Shown in pieces: positions 29,097 to 37,621 of a stretch of 64,000 bases of DNA. A program made the position numbers and the translations under genes. Each line of letters starts with the position of its first letter. Positions within the stretch are counted from its first letter, which is position 1. The notes under the pieces were generated by a model. That model was not told the origin of the DNA, ran no database searches, and saw only the letters and a program-made list of their open reading frames with translations. Source of the DNA: Chiayiivirga sp. (GTDB lineage Bacteria > Pseudomonadota > Gammaproteobacteria > Xanthomonadales > Xanthomonadaceae). The stretch is from the NCBI GenBank assembly GCA_022647565.1, contig JALCLA010000003.1, positions 589,640 to 653,639 of the forward strand, read 5' to 3'.

Positions 29097-29843
29097 TCAG
29101 GGCATCAGCAGTGCGCGCAGCAAGCCGGGCAATTGCGCATTGCACTGCTTGAGGTTGGCGAAGACTTCGTCAAGCGAGATCTCGGCTCCGTCGCCGGCGC
29201 CTGCGGCCCAGTTCGCCACCGGCGCAAGGCAGGCGTATTCGAGTCCAAGTTCGCGCGCCAGCCCGGCCTCCGGCATGCCGGTCATGCCGACCAGGTCGCA
29301 GCCGTCGCGCTGCATGCGCGCGATCTCGGCCCGCGTTTCGAAACGCGGGCCCTGGGTGGCACCGTAGCAGCCGCCATCGACCAGGGCGACGCCCGCACGC
29401 AGCGCGGCCGCCAGCAGGTCCGCGCGCAAGCCGGCCGAGTACGGCTCGCCGAACTCCGCATGCAGCATCTCGCCTTCGCCATCCCAGTAGCTGGCGGCGC
29501 GACCGTGGGTGTAGTCGATGATCTGGTCCGGCAGTACCAGCGCGCGTGGCGCGCAACGATCCGTGATGCCGCCCACCGTATTGATGGCGAGCACGCGCGC
29601 CGGCGCAAGCTGCTTCAGGGCCCGGAGATTGGCGCGATAGTTGACCCGGTGCGGCGGCAGGTTGTGTCCTTCGCCATGGCGCGCCAGGAATACGACGCGC
29701 GCACCGAACAGCCGACCGACACGCAAGGGACCCGATGGCGCCCCGTAGGGCGTCTGCTCGATCAGCACCTCTTCCGGCTGGAATTCCGGCAAGGCATACA
29801 GGCCGCTGCCACCGATGATGGCAAGCGCGATGTCACGGCTCAC
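29097..29843 (-). CDS. S-methyl-5'-thioinosine phosphorylase (MTAP/PNP family)
   Basis: A 248-residue purine nucleoside phosphorylase of the MTAP family. Phosphate-site motifs are IIGGSGLYALPEF and FLARHGEGHNLPPHRVNYRAN. The purine-site segment VGMTGMPEAGLARELGLEYACLAPVANWAAG and QGPRFETRAEI are present. In Pseudomonas this subgroup acts on methylthioinosine, giving hypoxanthine and methylthioribose 1-phosphate; the assignment to that substrate rather than methylthioadenosine rests on family resemblance and on the neighbouring hpt gene (10 bases upstream). It would salvage the by-product of polyamine or acyl-homoserine lactone synthesis. Confidence 0.85.
   Translation of the reverse strand: MSRDIALAIIGGSGLYALPEFQPEEVLIEQTPYGAPSGPLRVGRLFGARVVFLARHGEGHNLPPHRVNYRANLRALKQLAPARVLAINTVGGITDRCAPRALVLPDQIIDYTHGRAASYWDGEGEMLHAEFGEPYSAGLRADLLAAALRAGVALVDGGCYGATQGPRFETRAEIARMQRDGCDLVGMTGMPEAGLARELGLEYACLAPVANWAAGAGDGAEISLDEVFANLKQCNAQLPGLLRALLMP
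29328..29351. repeat. Perfect 24-bp palindrome inside the phosphorylase gene
   Basis: The sequence is fully self-complementary around a TTTC|GAAA centre with GGCCCGCG/CGCGGGCC arms. It encodes the conserved G-P-R-F-E-T-R-A segment, so it may be a by-product of codon choice. Confidence 0.85.
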
Positions 29844-29852
29844 GACCGACGC

Positions 29853-30395
29853 CTAGAGCGCATACACACCCGGCAGGTTGCGGCCCTGTTCGTGGTAGTC
29901 CATGCCGAAGCCGAACACGTAGCGGTCGGGCACATCCAGGCCGATGTAGTCGGCGCGAAGATCCGGCACGCAGCGATCGTGCAGCTTGCGCGTCAACACC
30001 GCGATGCGGACCTCGGCCGCGCCTTCCGACAGGCAGGCCTTGCGCACCGCCGCCAGGGTGTGGCCTTCATCGAGGATGTCATCGACCAGCAGTACCCGTC
30101 GCCCCACCATCGGCACGGCCGGATGGCGCAGCCACTGCAGGCCGCCACCCGAGGTCTTGCCGCGGTAGCGCGTCGCATGCAGGTAATCGAATTCGACATC
30201 GAAGCCCAGTTCCAGCGCCAGCAACGAAGCGAAGATCATGCCGCCGTGCATCACGGTGAGGAACAAGGGGCGATCGCTGCCGTAGTCGGCGCGCAGACTT
30301 GCCGCCATCTGGTCGATCGCGGCCTGCAGCGCGGCACGGTCGTGGATCAGGTCGGCCCGCGGCAACACCGAGGCCAGTGGATTGTCCAGGGTCAT
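29853..30395 (-). CDS. hpt: Hypoxanthine-guanine phosphoribosyltransferase
   Basis: Converts hypoxanthine (and guanine) plus PRPP to IMP/GMP in purine salvage. The ATG at 30395 (MTLDNPLASVLPRADLIHD) gives 180 residues. The PRPP-binding motif is VLLVDDILDEGHTL at about 106-119. The flexible loop and the purine-site segment YIGLDVPDRYVFGFGMDYHE are typical. Longer in-frame starts run back through nagZ and read as Ala/Arg-rich antisense-type peptide, so they were rejected. It follows nagZ by 11 bases and precedes the methylthioinosine phosphorylase whose product it would use. Confidence 0.93.
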   Translation of the reverse strand: MTLDNPLASVLPRADLIHDRAALQAAIDQMAASLRADYGSDRPLFLTVMHGGMIFASLLALELGFDVEFDYLHATRYRGKTSGGGLQWLRHPAVPMVGRRVLLVDDILDEGHTLAAVRKACLSEGAAEVRIAVLTRKLHDRCVPDLRADYIGLDVPDRYVFGFGMDYHEQGRNLPGVYAL

Positions 30396-30406
30396 GACGC
30401 GCGCGC

Positions 30407-31406
30407 TCACACGGTGGAATCGATTCCGAGCGTAGCACGCGCGTCCCGCCAGCGTGCCGCGCCCACCAGCGCATCCCAGTCGCCCGCCGGGCCGCCGAGC
30501 AAGGGATGCAAGGCGGCCGTGGCGAGCGTCGCATCCGACATCGCCGCCAGCGCATCCGGCACCAGCGACGGCGCGCATACCAGCACCGAATCGCAGCCGG
30601 CCTCGTAGTGCGCGCGGATGCGCGCCGCGACACCACCGGCGCTCTCGGCCGCAGCCATGCCGATATCGTCGCTGAACACCACGCCGCGGAACGCCATTTC
30701 CTCGCGCAGCAGCGAGATCCATCTCCGTGAGTAACCGGCCGGGTCGGTGTCCACCGCCGGATAGCTCACGTGCGCCATCATCACCGCATCGGCACCGGCG
30801 TCGATGCCTGCCTGGAACGGCAGCAGGTCCTCGGCACGCAGCACCGCCATCGGTCGCGCATCAACTGCAGCATCGAAGTGCGTGTCTTCAAGCACCGAGC
30901 CATGGCCGGGAAAATGCTTGAGGGTCGCGGCCATCCCGGCGGCGCGCATGCCACGCAGGTAGGCACGCCCAAAGTCCGCCACCACCGCTGGCGCAAGATG
31001 GAACGCGCGCTCGCCAATCGCGCGATTGCCGCGCTTGAGATCTACCACGGGCGCGAAGCTGAGATCGAGGCCGATGGCGCGGATCTCGCTTGCCATCAGC
31101 CAGGCGTGGGTTTCGGCCAGGGCCAGCGCCGCGGCCGGATCGACGTCGTACTGCGCACCGAAAGCGCGACAGCTCCGGCAGGCGGCTGAAGCCATCGCGA
31201 AAACGCTGCACCGGCCCGCCTTCCTGGTCCACGCAGAGCAGCAGCGGCTTGCCAGCCGCCGCACGCAGGTCCACGCACAACCCACCCACTTGCGCCCGCG
31301 AGGCGAAGTTGCGCGAGAACAGAATCACGCCGCCCACCGCGTCGTGCCGCAGCCACTCGCGCTCGGCGGCCGTCACGGTGGTTCCGCCGATTCCGATCAC
31401 GAGCAT
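30407..31406 (-). CDS. nagZ: Beta-N-acetylhexosaminidase NagZ (frameshifted)
   Basis: Glycoside hydrolase family 3 enzyme that removes N-acetylglucosamine from muropeptides in cell-wall recycling. The first frame begins at the ATG at 31406 (MLVIGIGGTTVTAAEREWLR) with GGVILFSRNFAS and LLLCVDQEGGPVQRFRDGFSRLP. Near 31161-31172 the frame changes by one base. The second frame then carries on with GAQYDVDPAAALALAETHAWLMASE, the NagZ-specific loop KHFPGHGSVLEDTHFD (catalytic Asp-His pair) and SDDIGMAAAE (nucleophile Asp). The total of 1000 bases is one short of a multiple of three plus two, consistent with one indel. An assembly error is the likely cause. It overlaps the CYTH gene by 10 bases. Confidence 0.88.
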
Positions 31407-31924
31407 GAAGGACGCTCCATCGATGATTTCTCCGCTTCGTTCCAGGCCGAATAGGGTCGTCCGGACAAGGCCAGGTTGTAGTAGCGCTGAACCTGCGTGA
31501 CTTCCGCACCGATCCAGTCCGGCCGTGCAAAGGCCTCGTCGGGCGAGGCCAACTCGATCTCGGCCACGACCAGGCCGGCATTGTCACCGAGGAATTCGTC
31601 GATCTCCCACAGGTGCCCGGCGTGTCGCACATGATGGCGATGCTTGTCGATCACGCCTCCGGTGCAGAGCTTGAGCATGGCCTCGGCATCCGCCAGCGGG
31701 ACTTCGTACTCGAACTCCTGGCGCGAACGCCCCAACTCACGCGACTTCAGGTTGAGGAAGCCTCGTCCGTCGGCGATCCGAACCCGCACCGAGCACTGCT
31801 GCTGCCCCGACTGCACCGCGCCCAGGTCGTTGAGATAACCCTGCGCCATGCGAATCCGGCGCTCCGACTGGCTGCGCCACGACTCGTCCCGCAGCAGGAA
31901 CTTCCTTTCGATTTCGATGCCCAA
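31397..31924 (-). CDS. CYTH domain protein (inorganic triphosphatase-like)
   Basis: A 175-residue protein of the CYTH superfamily (adenylate cyclase CyaB / thiamine triphosphatase fold). The signature EIERKFLL (ExExK) lies at the N-terminus. It is followed by basic and acidic residues on alternating strands (RMAQGYLN, CSVRVRIADG, FLNLKSRELGRSRQEFEYEVP) and EIDEFLGDNAGLVVAEIEL. By family, it most likely hydrolyses inorganic triphosphate; cyclase activity is less likely. The start is placed at a TTG at 31924 with GGGAGCGGGGA in front, because no ATG exists near the ExExK motif in this frame. Confidence 0.85.
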   Translation of the reverse strand: MGIEIERKFLLRDESWRSQSERRIRMAQGYLNDLGAVQSGQQQCSVRVRIADGRGFLNLKSRELGRSRQEFEYEVPLADAEAMLKLCTGGVIDKHRHHVRHAGHLWEIDEFLGDNAGLVVAEIELASPDEAFARPDWIGAEVTQVQRYYNLALSGRPYSAWNEAEKSSMERPSCS

Positions 31925-31989
31925 TCCCCGCTCCCGTTCCGATGTGCCTCGTCCGGCGCCACGCCGCACCCGGGTGCGGCCCGAACACG

Positions 31990-33318
31990 CTAATCCCGCT
32001 CGAACAGCGCCACCGATTCGACATGCGCGGTGTGCGGGAACATGTCCATCACGCCCGCGGCCTTCAGTCGATAACCCTGCTCGCGCACCAGGATCCCGGC
32101 ATCGCGGGCCAGCGAGCCAGGATGGCAGGAGACATAGACGATGCGTCCCACCCCTTCCAGCGGAAGCTGTCCGATCGCGGCATCGGCCCCGGTGCGCGGC
32201 GGATCGAGCAGCAGCTTGTCGAAGCCCTGCTTCGCCCATGCTTCGCCACGCAAGTCGCGGGTCAGGTCGGCGGCATGGAACTCGACGTTGGAGATGCGGT
32301 TGCGCCGCGCGTTGTCGCGCGCCCGCTGCACCAGCCCGGCCTCACCCTCCACGCCCACGACGCTGGCGGCGCGCCGTGCCAGCGGCAAGGTGAAATTTCC
32401 CAGCCCGCAGAAGAGGTCCAGCACGCGATCGCCGGGTTGCGGATCGAGCAGCGCCAGCGCGTGATCCACCATGCGCCGGTTCATGTCGCCATTGACCTGG
32501 ATGAAGTCGAGCGGTCGAAACTCGAAATCCACGTCGTAGGCCGGCAGTGCGAAGCGCAGGTCGGCCGCGGAACCATCCAGCGGGTGCACCGAAGCGGTGT
32601 CGCCGGGCTGCAGGTAGACCTGGATGCCGCTGCGTCGTCCGAACTCGCGCAACCTGGCCCGGTCATCCTCGCCCAGCGGTGCCAGGTTGCGGAACACCAG
32701 CACTACCGTCTCGTCACCCGCCGCCAGTTCGATCTGTGCGATCTGCTCGCGCGCATCGAGCGATCCGACCAGGGCTCCCAACTCCGCGATGCGCGTTCCG
32801 ACCGCGGGAATCAGCACCTCGCAGCGGGCGATGTCCGCGATGAAGCGGCCGTCGATTTCACGGAACCCGACCAGCGCCTTCTCCTTCTTCGCCACCCACT
32901 TCGCGCCCAGGCGCGCCTTGCGGCGGTAGCCCCAGGCGTCGCCGCGCAACGGCGGCAACACGCGCTCGGCGCGCACGTGGCCAAGGCGCTCCAGGTTCTC
33001 CAGCAGCACACGTTGCTTGGCTTCGATCTGCTTGCCAGCCTCCAGGTGCTGCAAGGCGCAGCCGCCACAAACACCGAAGTGGTGGCAACGCGGTTCGACC
33101 CGGTCCGCGGACGCGCGCAGCACCTCAAGCGTCACGGCCTCGTCAAAGCTCTTCCTGCGCAGGGTCTGGCGCGCCCGCACGCGCTCGCCCGGAAGCGCCC
33201 CGCTGACGAACACGGCCTTCCCGTCCAGGCGTGCGACGCCACGGCCGTCGTGGCTCAGGTCGAGGACATCAAGTTCCAGTTCGAGCGGAACCACGGGTTT
33301 GCGATTGCTGCGGGCCAC
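31990..33318 (-). CDS. rlmD: 23S rRNA (uracil-1939-C5)-methyltransferase RlmD
   Basis: SAM-dependent methyltransferase with an N-terminal TRAM domain and an iron-sulfur cluster. The cluster cysteines are visible in CHHFGVCGGCALQHL. Motif I is VLDLFCGLGNFTLPLA; the catalytic and base-flipping region is LLLDPPRTGA and IVYVSCHPGSLARD (nucleophile Cys). A GTG at 33318 is used as start, giving 442 residues like the Xanthomonas protein; the in-frame extension up to 33591 is Arg/Pro-rich and rejected. There is no obvious ribosome binding site at the GTG. Confidence 0.9.
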   Translation of the reverse strand: MARSNRKPVVPLELELDVLDLSHDGRGVARLDGKAVFVSGALPGERVRARQTLRRKSFDEAVTLEVLRASADRVEPRCHHFGVCGGCALQHLEAGKQIEAKQRVLLENLERLGHVRAERVLPPLRGDAWGYRRKARLGAKWVAKKEKALVGFREIDGRFIADIARCEVLIPAVGTRIAELGALVGSLDAREQIAQIELAAGDETVVLVFRNLAPLGEDDRARLREFGRRSGIQVYLQPGDTASVHPLDGSAADLRFALPAYDVDFEFRPLDFIQVNGDMNRRMVDHALALLDPQPGDRVLDLFCGLGNFTLPLARRAASVVGVEGEAGLVQRARDNARRNRISNVEFHAADLTRDLRGEAWAKQGFDKLLLDPPRTGADAAIGQLPLEGVGRIVYVSCHPGSLARDAGILVREQGYRLKAAGVMDMFPHTAHVESVALFERD

Positions 33319-33436
33319 GGCCGACTCGGACGAAACGGGGCGCGGATTGTAGAGCCGGGATCGCCGCGCCGCATCCCTGTCGGCAGTCGGCGTTCCCCGC
33401 CGTACCGAACCCGATGCGGGCCGACGCCGCCGCGCC

Positions 33437-34021
33437 CTACTTCTGCTTCCAGGCGCCGCTGGCGTCCTGATACCACCAGCCGGCGCGGGCGCTCGCGATC
33501 CATTGCTGCGCGAAGGTCTCGCGGATCTGCGCTTCCCATTCTGCGTGGCCGTTGGCGACGGCAATCTCGCGATACACCGCATTGCGATCACGGTTGTCGT
33601 CCGCGACGGCCGTGTTCATCGCGGATCGGTCCTTGAGAGGCACCGCGACCGCGTCGCGCACCACGAGCAATCCGTCGCGGGCAAAGCCCAGTGCACCACT
33701 GGCGAAATGCGTTTCGAGCTGGGCCTGGAAGCGAGCGGCCATGCGATCCTGGATGATCTGGATCGCAGGCGTCCTGATGGTGATGTCGGCAGCCTGTGCA
33801 TGGGCAGCCGGGATGAAGAAATCGAGCAGCGCCAGACCACCTGATCCTGACGGCGCCGGGGTATCCGTGCTTGGCGCAGGCGTGTCGTCACCGAGCACCT
33901 TCTCCACGAACTCGCGCGCCGCTTCCTGGGCCTGGGCCGCGGGAAAATACACGTTGATGGTGACGCACGCAGCCAGCAACAGCGTACCGAGGCCGAGGGA
34001 AGGAATCCGCAAACTGCGCAT
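33437..34021 (-). CDS. YdbL-family (DUF1318) lipoprotein
   Basis: A 194-residue predicted lipoprotein: the signal peptide ends in LLLAAC and the mature part begins CVTINVYFPAAQAQEAAREFVEK. An Ala/Pro/Ser linker with a second hydrophobic stretch (GGLALLDFFIPAAHAQA) follows. The C-terminal DUF1318 region ends SARAGWWYQDASGAWKQK, similar to the end of E. coli YdbL. In E. coli ydbL follows ydbH and ynbE. Here no separate ynbE is seen, and the N-terminal lipoprotein part may take its place. The start is the ATG at 34021; the role in lipid transport is inferred from the YdbH partner. Confidence 0.75.
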   Translation of the reverse strand: MRSLRIPSLGLGTLLLAACVTINVYFPAAQAQEAAREFVEKVLGDDTPAPSTDTPAPSGSGGLALLDFFIPAAHAQAADITIRTPAIQIIQDRMAARFQAQLETHFASGALGFARDGLLVVRDAVAVPLKDRSAMNTAVADDNRDRNAVYREIAVANGHAEWEAQIRETFAQQWIASARAGWWYQDASGAWKQK

Positions 34022-34082
34022 GACGATCTCCTGAGTCGAAACGACGATGACCGGAACGGTACCAGCCTGCAACCTGGCAAGG

Positions 34083-36119
34083 TCAATCCACGATCGGCAC
34101 CTGCCCCTGCGTCGCGGCCTTCAACCGCGCCACCAGCACCGGCCAATCCACTTCGCGTTGATGGCCGATCACGGTGATGCGCGGCAAGCCCGAACCTTCG
34201 ACGATAGTGTATCCAGCGCCCGATGAATCGACTCCATCCATCCGGCAGACATTGTTCGCCAGCCGACACTTGAGACCGATGCGGGAGTATCCGAAGGTGT
34301 CGAACAATTTCAAGGCCTGGGCCTGCAGGCCCGCCACCAGCCCGCCGCTGCCCACGCGGGTGAGGTCATTGACCGCGCGCTGGCTGATCCGGCGCGGCCC
34401 CTTTACCCCGTCCATGGTGTGGAAGTCGGCATCGAAGGCGACGGGCGACCAGTCGACCACGCGCAGGCCCGCGATGCGCCCTTCGAGGCGACCGGTGATC
34501 TCGCCGAAACCGAAAGCCGCCGTGAGCGGTTGCAGGTCGAGTCGTTGCAGCGCGACCTCGGCGGTGAGCGTCGGTGCGACACCGAGCGGACGCTCGAGCG
34601 TCATCGCATCGATCCTGAGCTTGCCGTCAAACACCTCGACATCGAGGCCGCCTTCGAGCGCCAGTACTTCATCGGCATAGCGCGCGCCCGGGATGCGTCC
34701 CGACAGGCTTCCGGCGAAGGCTGGCCATCCGAGCGCGCGCGAGAGCTTGCCCAGGTCGACGCGCGACAGGTTGAGGGCAAGATCCATGGCGGTGCCTTGC
34801 GTGGCCCCGCCTGAGGGCTGCCAGGCGAAGCGATCCACCTGCAGCGAGCCGTCGAACAGCGGCAACACCGCCGGCGCGCGCAGGCTCAGTTCGGCCTGCC
34901 TGCTGCGCCAGGGAAGACTGGTCGGTCCGAATGCGATGCCATGCACCTTGGCGTGCTGCCAGCGCAGTTCGCTTTCCACGTCGGCCTGGGCACTCCAGCG
35001 CAGCTCGCCTTCCACGCCTTGCGCCGCGAAACGATCCGCGCCGTCGCGCAGGTCGAGCGCACGAGCCGCTACCTCGACTTGCGTGGGGGCGGCCTCGCGC
35101 CATTCCAGTCGCCCCGACAGGCTGCCCTTGCCTTCGAGGCCTGGCAGGCCCAGGGTTCCCAGCAGGCTGGCGAGATAGCGTGCCAGCGCGACATCGACTT
35201 TCCCCATCGAGAAATCGGCGTCCAGCCGCACCAGTGGCGAGCCTCCGGAGGCATCCAGGATGCCCTTGGCCTGCAACTCCAGCACACCCGCATCCCGCCA
35301 ATGGAAACGCTGCAACTCCCAGCGCGAGTCGGCCTGGCTCTGCAGCGACACCGCGAGCGATGTCGGCGTGTCGGGCAGGCTCACGTACATCGCGCCCATC
35401 AGCACTTCGCCCCGGCCAAGCTGCGCGCCGAGATCGAGCCGCGTGGCGTCAGGAAGGAAGCCCAGATTCATGTCGGTCCGGGCCGAGAGCCCTGCCGCAG
35501 CGATGCGACCATCGACGCTATCGAGGCCAAGGTCGTCGAACACGACGGGACCGACCATTTCGCTGCCACCCGCATCTCTCGCACGAATCGCAAGGTCCGC
35601 ATCCAGCGTGCCCGAAGTGAGGCGACCGTCGGCCCACTGGGTGGCGAGCAGCGACTGCAGCCAGGCCACGGGCATCCGCTTGCCGCGCACTCGCACCACC
35701 CCATCCACCGCAAGCGGGAACTCGACGGCCAGCGAGCCGGACGCGCCACCCAGTGAAACGCGCAAGATCCCGGCCTGCCATTCCGCGATCAGGGTGGAGC
35801 GAGCCGCTCCGCGTGCATGGACCGGACCGGCGCAGCGCCAGCCTTGAGCGACCGGTTCCAGCGCACAGCGCCATGACACCTCACGGAAGCGATAGCCCAG
35901 CGCCCCCGCATCCACGATGCGTGCCTTCAACTCCAACGCGCCCTGCGCGGCGCGATCCGGCCAATCCATGCGCACCCTGACGCCCTCGATCGTGCCCAAG
36001 GCCGTGGTTGCGCGCTCGACGCCGAACTGCACAGTGGCTGCCTTCGCGCAGTGGGCGAAGGCCAGCATCAGGCCCAGGACCACAAGCACGAACTTGCAGG
36101 AGGAACGCGCCATGCTCAT
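34083..36119 (-). CDS. YdbH-like AsmA-related protein
   Basis: A 678-residue protein with an N-terminal signal or anchor (about 8-27) and a long beta-strand-rich body, the pattern of AsmA-like inter-membrane lipid-transport proteins. The C-terminal 90 residues (RAVNDLTRVGSGG, SRIGLKCRLANNVCRMDGVD, YTIVEGSGLPRITVIGHQ) match the YdbH family. E. coli YdbH works with TamB and YhdP in moving phospholipid to the outer membrane. Assignment rests on the C-terminal region and the adjacent ydbL-like gene; the middle is poorly conserved. Confidence 0.75.
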   Translation of the reverse strand: MSMARSSCKFVLVVLGLMLAFAHCAKAATVQFGVERATTALGTIEGVRVRMDWPDRAAQGALELKARIVDAGALGYRFREVSWRCALEPVAQGWRCAGPVHARGAARSTLIAEWQAGILRVSLGGASGSLAVEFPLAVDGVVRVRGKRMPVAWLQSLLATQWADGRLTSGTLDADLAIRARDAGGSEMVGPVVFDDLGLDSVDGRIAAAGLSARTDMNLGFLPDATRLDLGAQLGRGEVLMGAMYVSLPDTPTSLAVSLQSQADSRWELQRFHWRDAGVLELQAKGILDASGGSPLVRLDADFSMGKVDVALARYLASLLGTLGLPGLEGKGSLSGRLEWREAAPTQVEVAARALDLRDGADRFAAQGVEGELRWSAQADVESELRWQHAKVHGIAFGPTSLPWRSRQAELSLRAPAVLPLFDGSLQVDRFAWQPSGGATQGTAMDLALNLSRVDLGKLSRALGWPAFAGSLSGRIPGARYADEVLALEGGLDVEVFDGKLRIDAMTLERPLGVAPTLTAEVALQRLDLQPLTAAFGFGEITGRLEGRIAGLRVVDWSPVAFDADFHTMDGVKGPRRISQRAVNDLTRVGSGGLVAGLQAQALKLFDTFGYSRIGLKCRLANNVCRMDGVDSSGAGYTIVEGSGLPRITVIGHQREVDWPVLVARLKAATQGQVPIVD

Positions 36120-36157
36120 GCTGCGAGCATACCTTGCACCCTCGCGGGGAAAGGACG

Positions 36158-36880
36158 ATGCACGCGATCCTGTTGGCCGAAGACGAAATCGTCAGTCGGC
36201 GGTTCCTGGAAGACGCGCTCGACGCCCTGGGGCAGCGCTGCGAGTCGGTGATGGACGGCGCTCAGGCGCTGGACGCGGCGCGGGCGCGCCGCTTCGACCT
36301 GTTGCTGCTCGATATCAACCTGCCCGAATTGAGCGGGCCGGAAGTCCTGAGCCAGTTGCGCTCCAGCCCCGGCGCGGCGTCGCGCCATGCCCCGGCGATC
36401 GCGCTCACTGCCGACGCGGAAATCGACACGCGGCACCGGCTGCTCGATGCCGGATTCGTGGCCGTGGGCACCAAGCCGATCGACGTGCTGGCCCTGGAAC
36501 GCCTGCTCGCCGTCGCGCTCGCCGGTCAGACCCGGATCGAGCCGGGCGCCGGCGATGCGGGATCGTGCTGGGACGATGCCGCCGCCTTGCGCGCCGCCGG
36601 CGGCCGCAAGGAAATCGTGTCGGCCTTGCGCGGACTGATGCGGCAGGAGCTGCCGAAACAACGCGCCGCGATCGTGGCGGCCTGCGTCGCCGGACAACAC
36701 GAAGCGGCGCGCGCCGAACTCCACCGCCTGCGTGCAGCCTGCGGCTTCTGCGGTGCGACGCAACTCGCGATCGCGGTCGAGGCGCTGCAAGCGGCGCTGG
36801 GCGAACCCGGCCCTCCCGGCGCACGCCTGGATCACTTCCTCGCGACACTGGATCGCCTGCTGATTCAGGACCCGCCCTGA
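36158..36880 (+). CDS. Response regulator with fused HPt domain (REC-HPt)
   Basis: A 240-residue phosphorelay protein. The receiver domain (about 1-120) has acidic pair AEDE near the start, phospho-acceptor D52 in LLLLDINLPE, Thr in ALTADAE and Lys in GTKPID. The C-terminal HPt domain (about 130-235) has the phospho-His H189 in ELHRLRAACGFCGA, a good match to the HxLKGxxxxxG pattern. No DNA-binding or enzymatic output is present and no histidine kinase lies nearby, so it likely shuttles phosphate in a relay encoded elsewhere. GGGGAAAGGACG precedes the ATG. It is divergent from ydbH (38 bases) and its end overlaps the convergent recO by 16 bases. Confidence 0.88.
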   Translation: MHAILLAEDEIVSRRFLEDALDALGQRCESVMDGAQALDAARARRFDLLLLDINLPELSGPEVLSQLRSSPGAASRHAPAIALTADAEIDTRHRLLDAGFVAVGTKPIDVLALERLLAVALAGQTRIEPGAGDAGSCWDDAAALRAAGGRKEIVSALRGLMRQELPKQRAAIVAACVAGQHEAARAELHRLRAACGFCGATQLAIAVEALQAALGEPGPPGARLDHFLATLDRLLIQDPP

Positions 36881-37614
36881 TCCGCGGCGTCGATTTCACG
36901 GCGTTGCGCCGCGATGTCGGACAACACTTGCCAGGAACGCAGCTCGCGCCCGCCCAGGCAATGCAGCAGCACGCGTCGCATCAGAAAGCGCAGTTCGTTC
37001 AAGTCGCGCGCATCTGGAACTTCATCGCTCGACAAGGCCATCAGGCAGGCACCGGAGACCGTGCCCGCCGTGCTTGATGCCGACACGCGAACAGGGCCGT
37101 GCGCCGGATCGTAGCGGTAACGCGCCAAGGGATCGAGCGGCAATCCGCCATCGGCCTCGCGCTCCAGCACCAGACCGTAACCGATGGCCGCCAGCAGGTC
37201 GCGCTCGAAACGGCGCAGCGGCCAGCGCAGTTCGCCGCCGTCCTGCAGCGCACCCAGGGTTTCGGCATAGCGCCAGAACAGCTCGACCTGCGGTTCGGAA
37301 CGCGGCAGCAGGCGCAGCAGCAGTTCATTGAGGTAGAACGCGCCAAGCAAGGCATCACCCACTGGTCTCAGCGCCGCACCGGCGGCCTCGGCGCCATCCA
37401 GGTGGGCCAGCTCGCCACGGCCGGACCAACTCAGGTGCAAGGGCTGCAAGGGCTGCAGCAGCACGCGCAGCGGTTGCCCGCGACTGCCGCGCACGCCGCG
37501 CGCAACGACGCCAACCCGTCCCTGGTCGCGACAGAACACATCCAGCAACAGGCTGGTTTCGCGGTACGGCTGCGCGTGCAGCACGTAGGCGGGCTGGCCG
37601 GCCACGCGCTGCAT
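36865..37614 (-). CDS. recO: DNA repair protein RecO
   Basis: RecFOR-pathway protein that loads RecA on SSB-coated single-stranded DNA. The N-terminal OB fold reads QPAYVLHAQPYRETSLLLDVFCRDQGRVGVVARG. The helical C-terminal part has AFYLNELLLRLLPR and RFERDLLAAIGYGLVL. The four-Cys zinc finger found in some RecO proteins is missing, as in many gammaproteobacteria. The start is the ATG at 37614, giving 249 residues. It sits 7 bases after era, the conserved rnc-era-recO order. Confidence 0.93.
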   Translation of the reverse strand: MQRVAGQPAYVLHAQPYRETSLLLDVFCRDQGRVGVVARGVRGSRGQPLRVLLQPLQPLHLSWSGRGELAHLDGAEAAGAALRPVGDALLGAFYLNELLLRLLPRSEPQVELFWRYAETLGALQDGGELRWPLRRFERDLLAAIGYGLVLEREADGGLPLDPLARYRYDPAHGPVRVSASSTAGTVSGACLMALSSDEVPDARDLNELRFLMRRVLLHCLGGRELRSWQVLSDIAAQRREIDAADQGGS

Positions 37615-37621
37615 GCGGGGC

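Noticed and set aside
29853..30722. Longer N-terminus for hpt
   Set aside because: The extra 109 residues overlap nagZ in another frame and are Arg/Gly-rich; the ATG at 30395 fits the family.
31990..33591. 533-residue version of RlmD
   Set aside because: The first 91 residues are Arg/Pro-rich and overlap the next gene region; family members start near the GTG at 33318.
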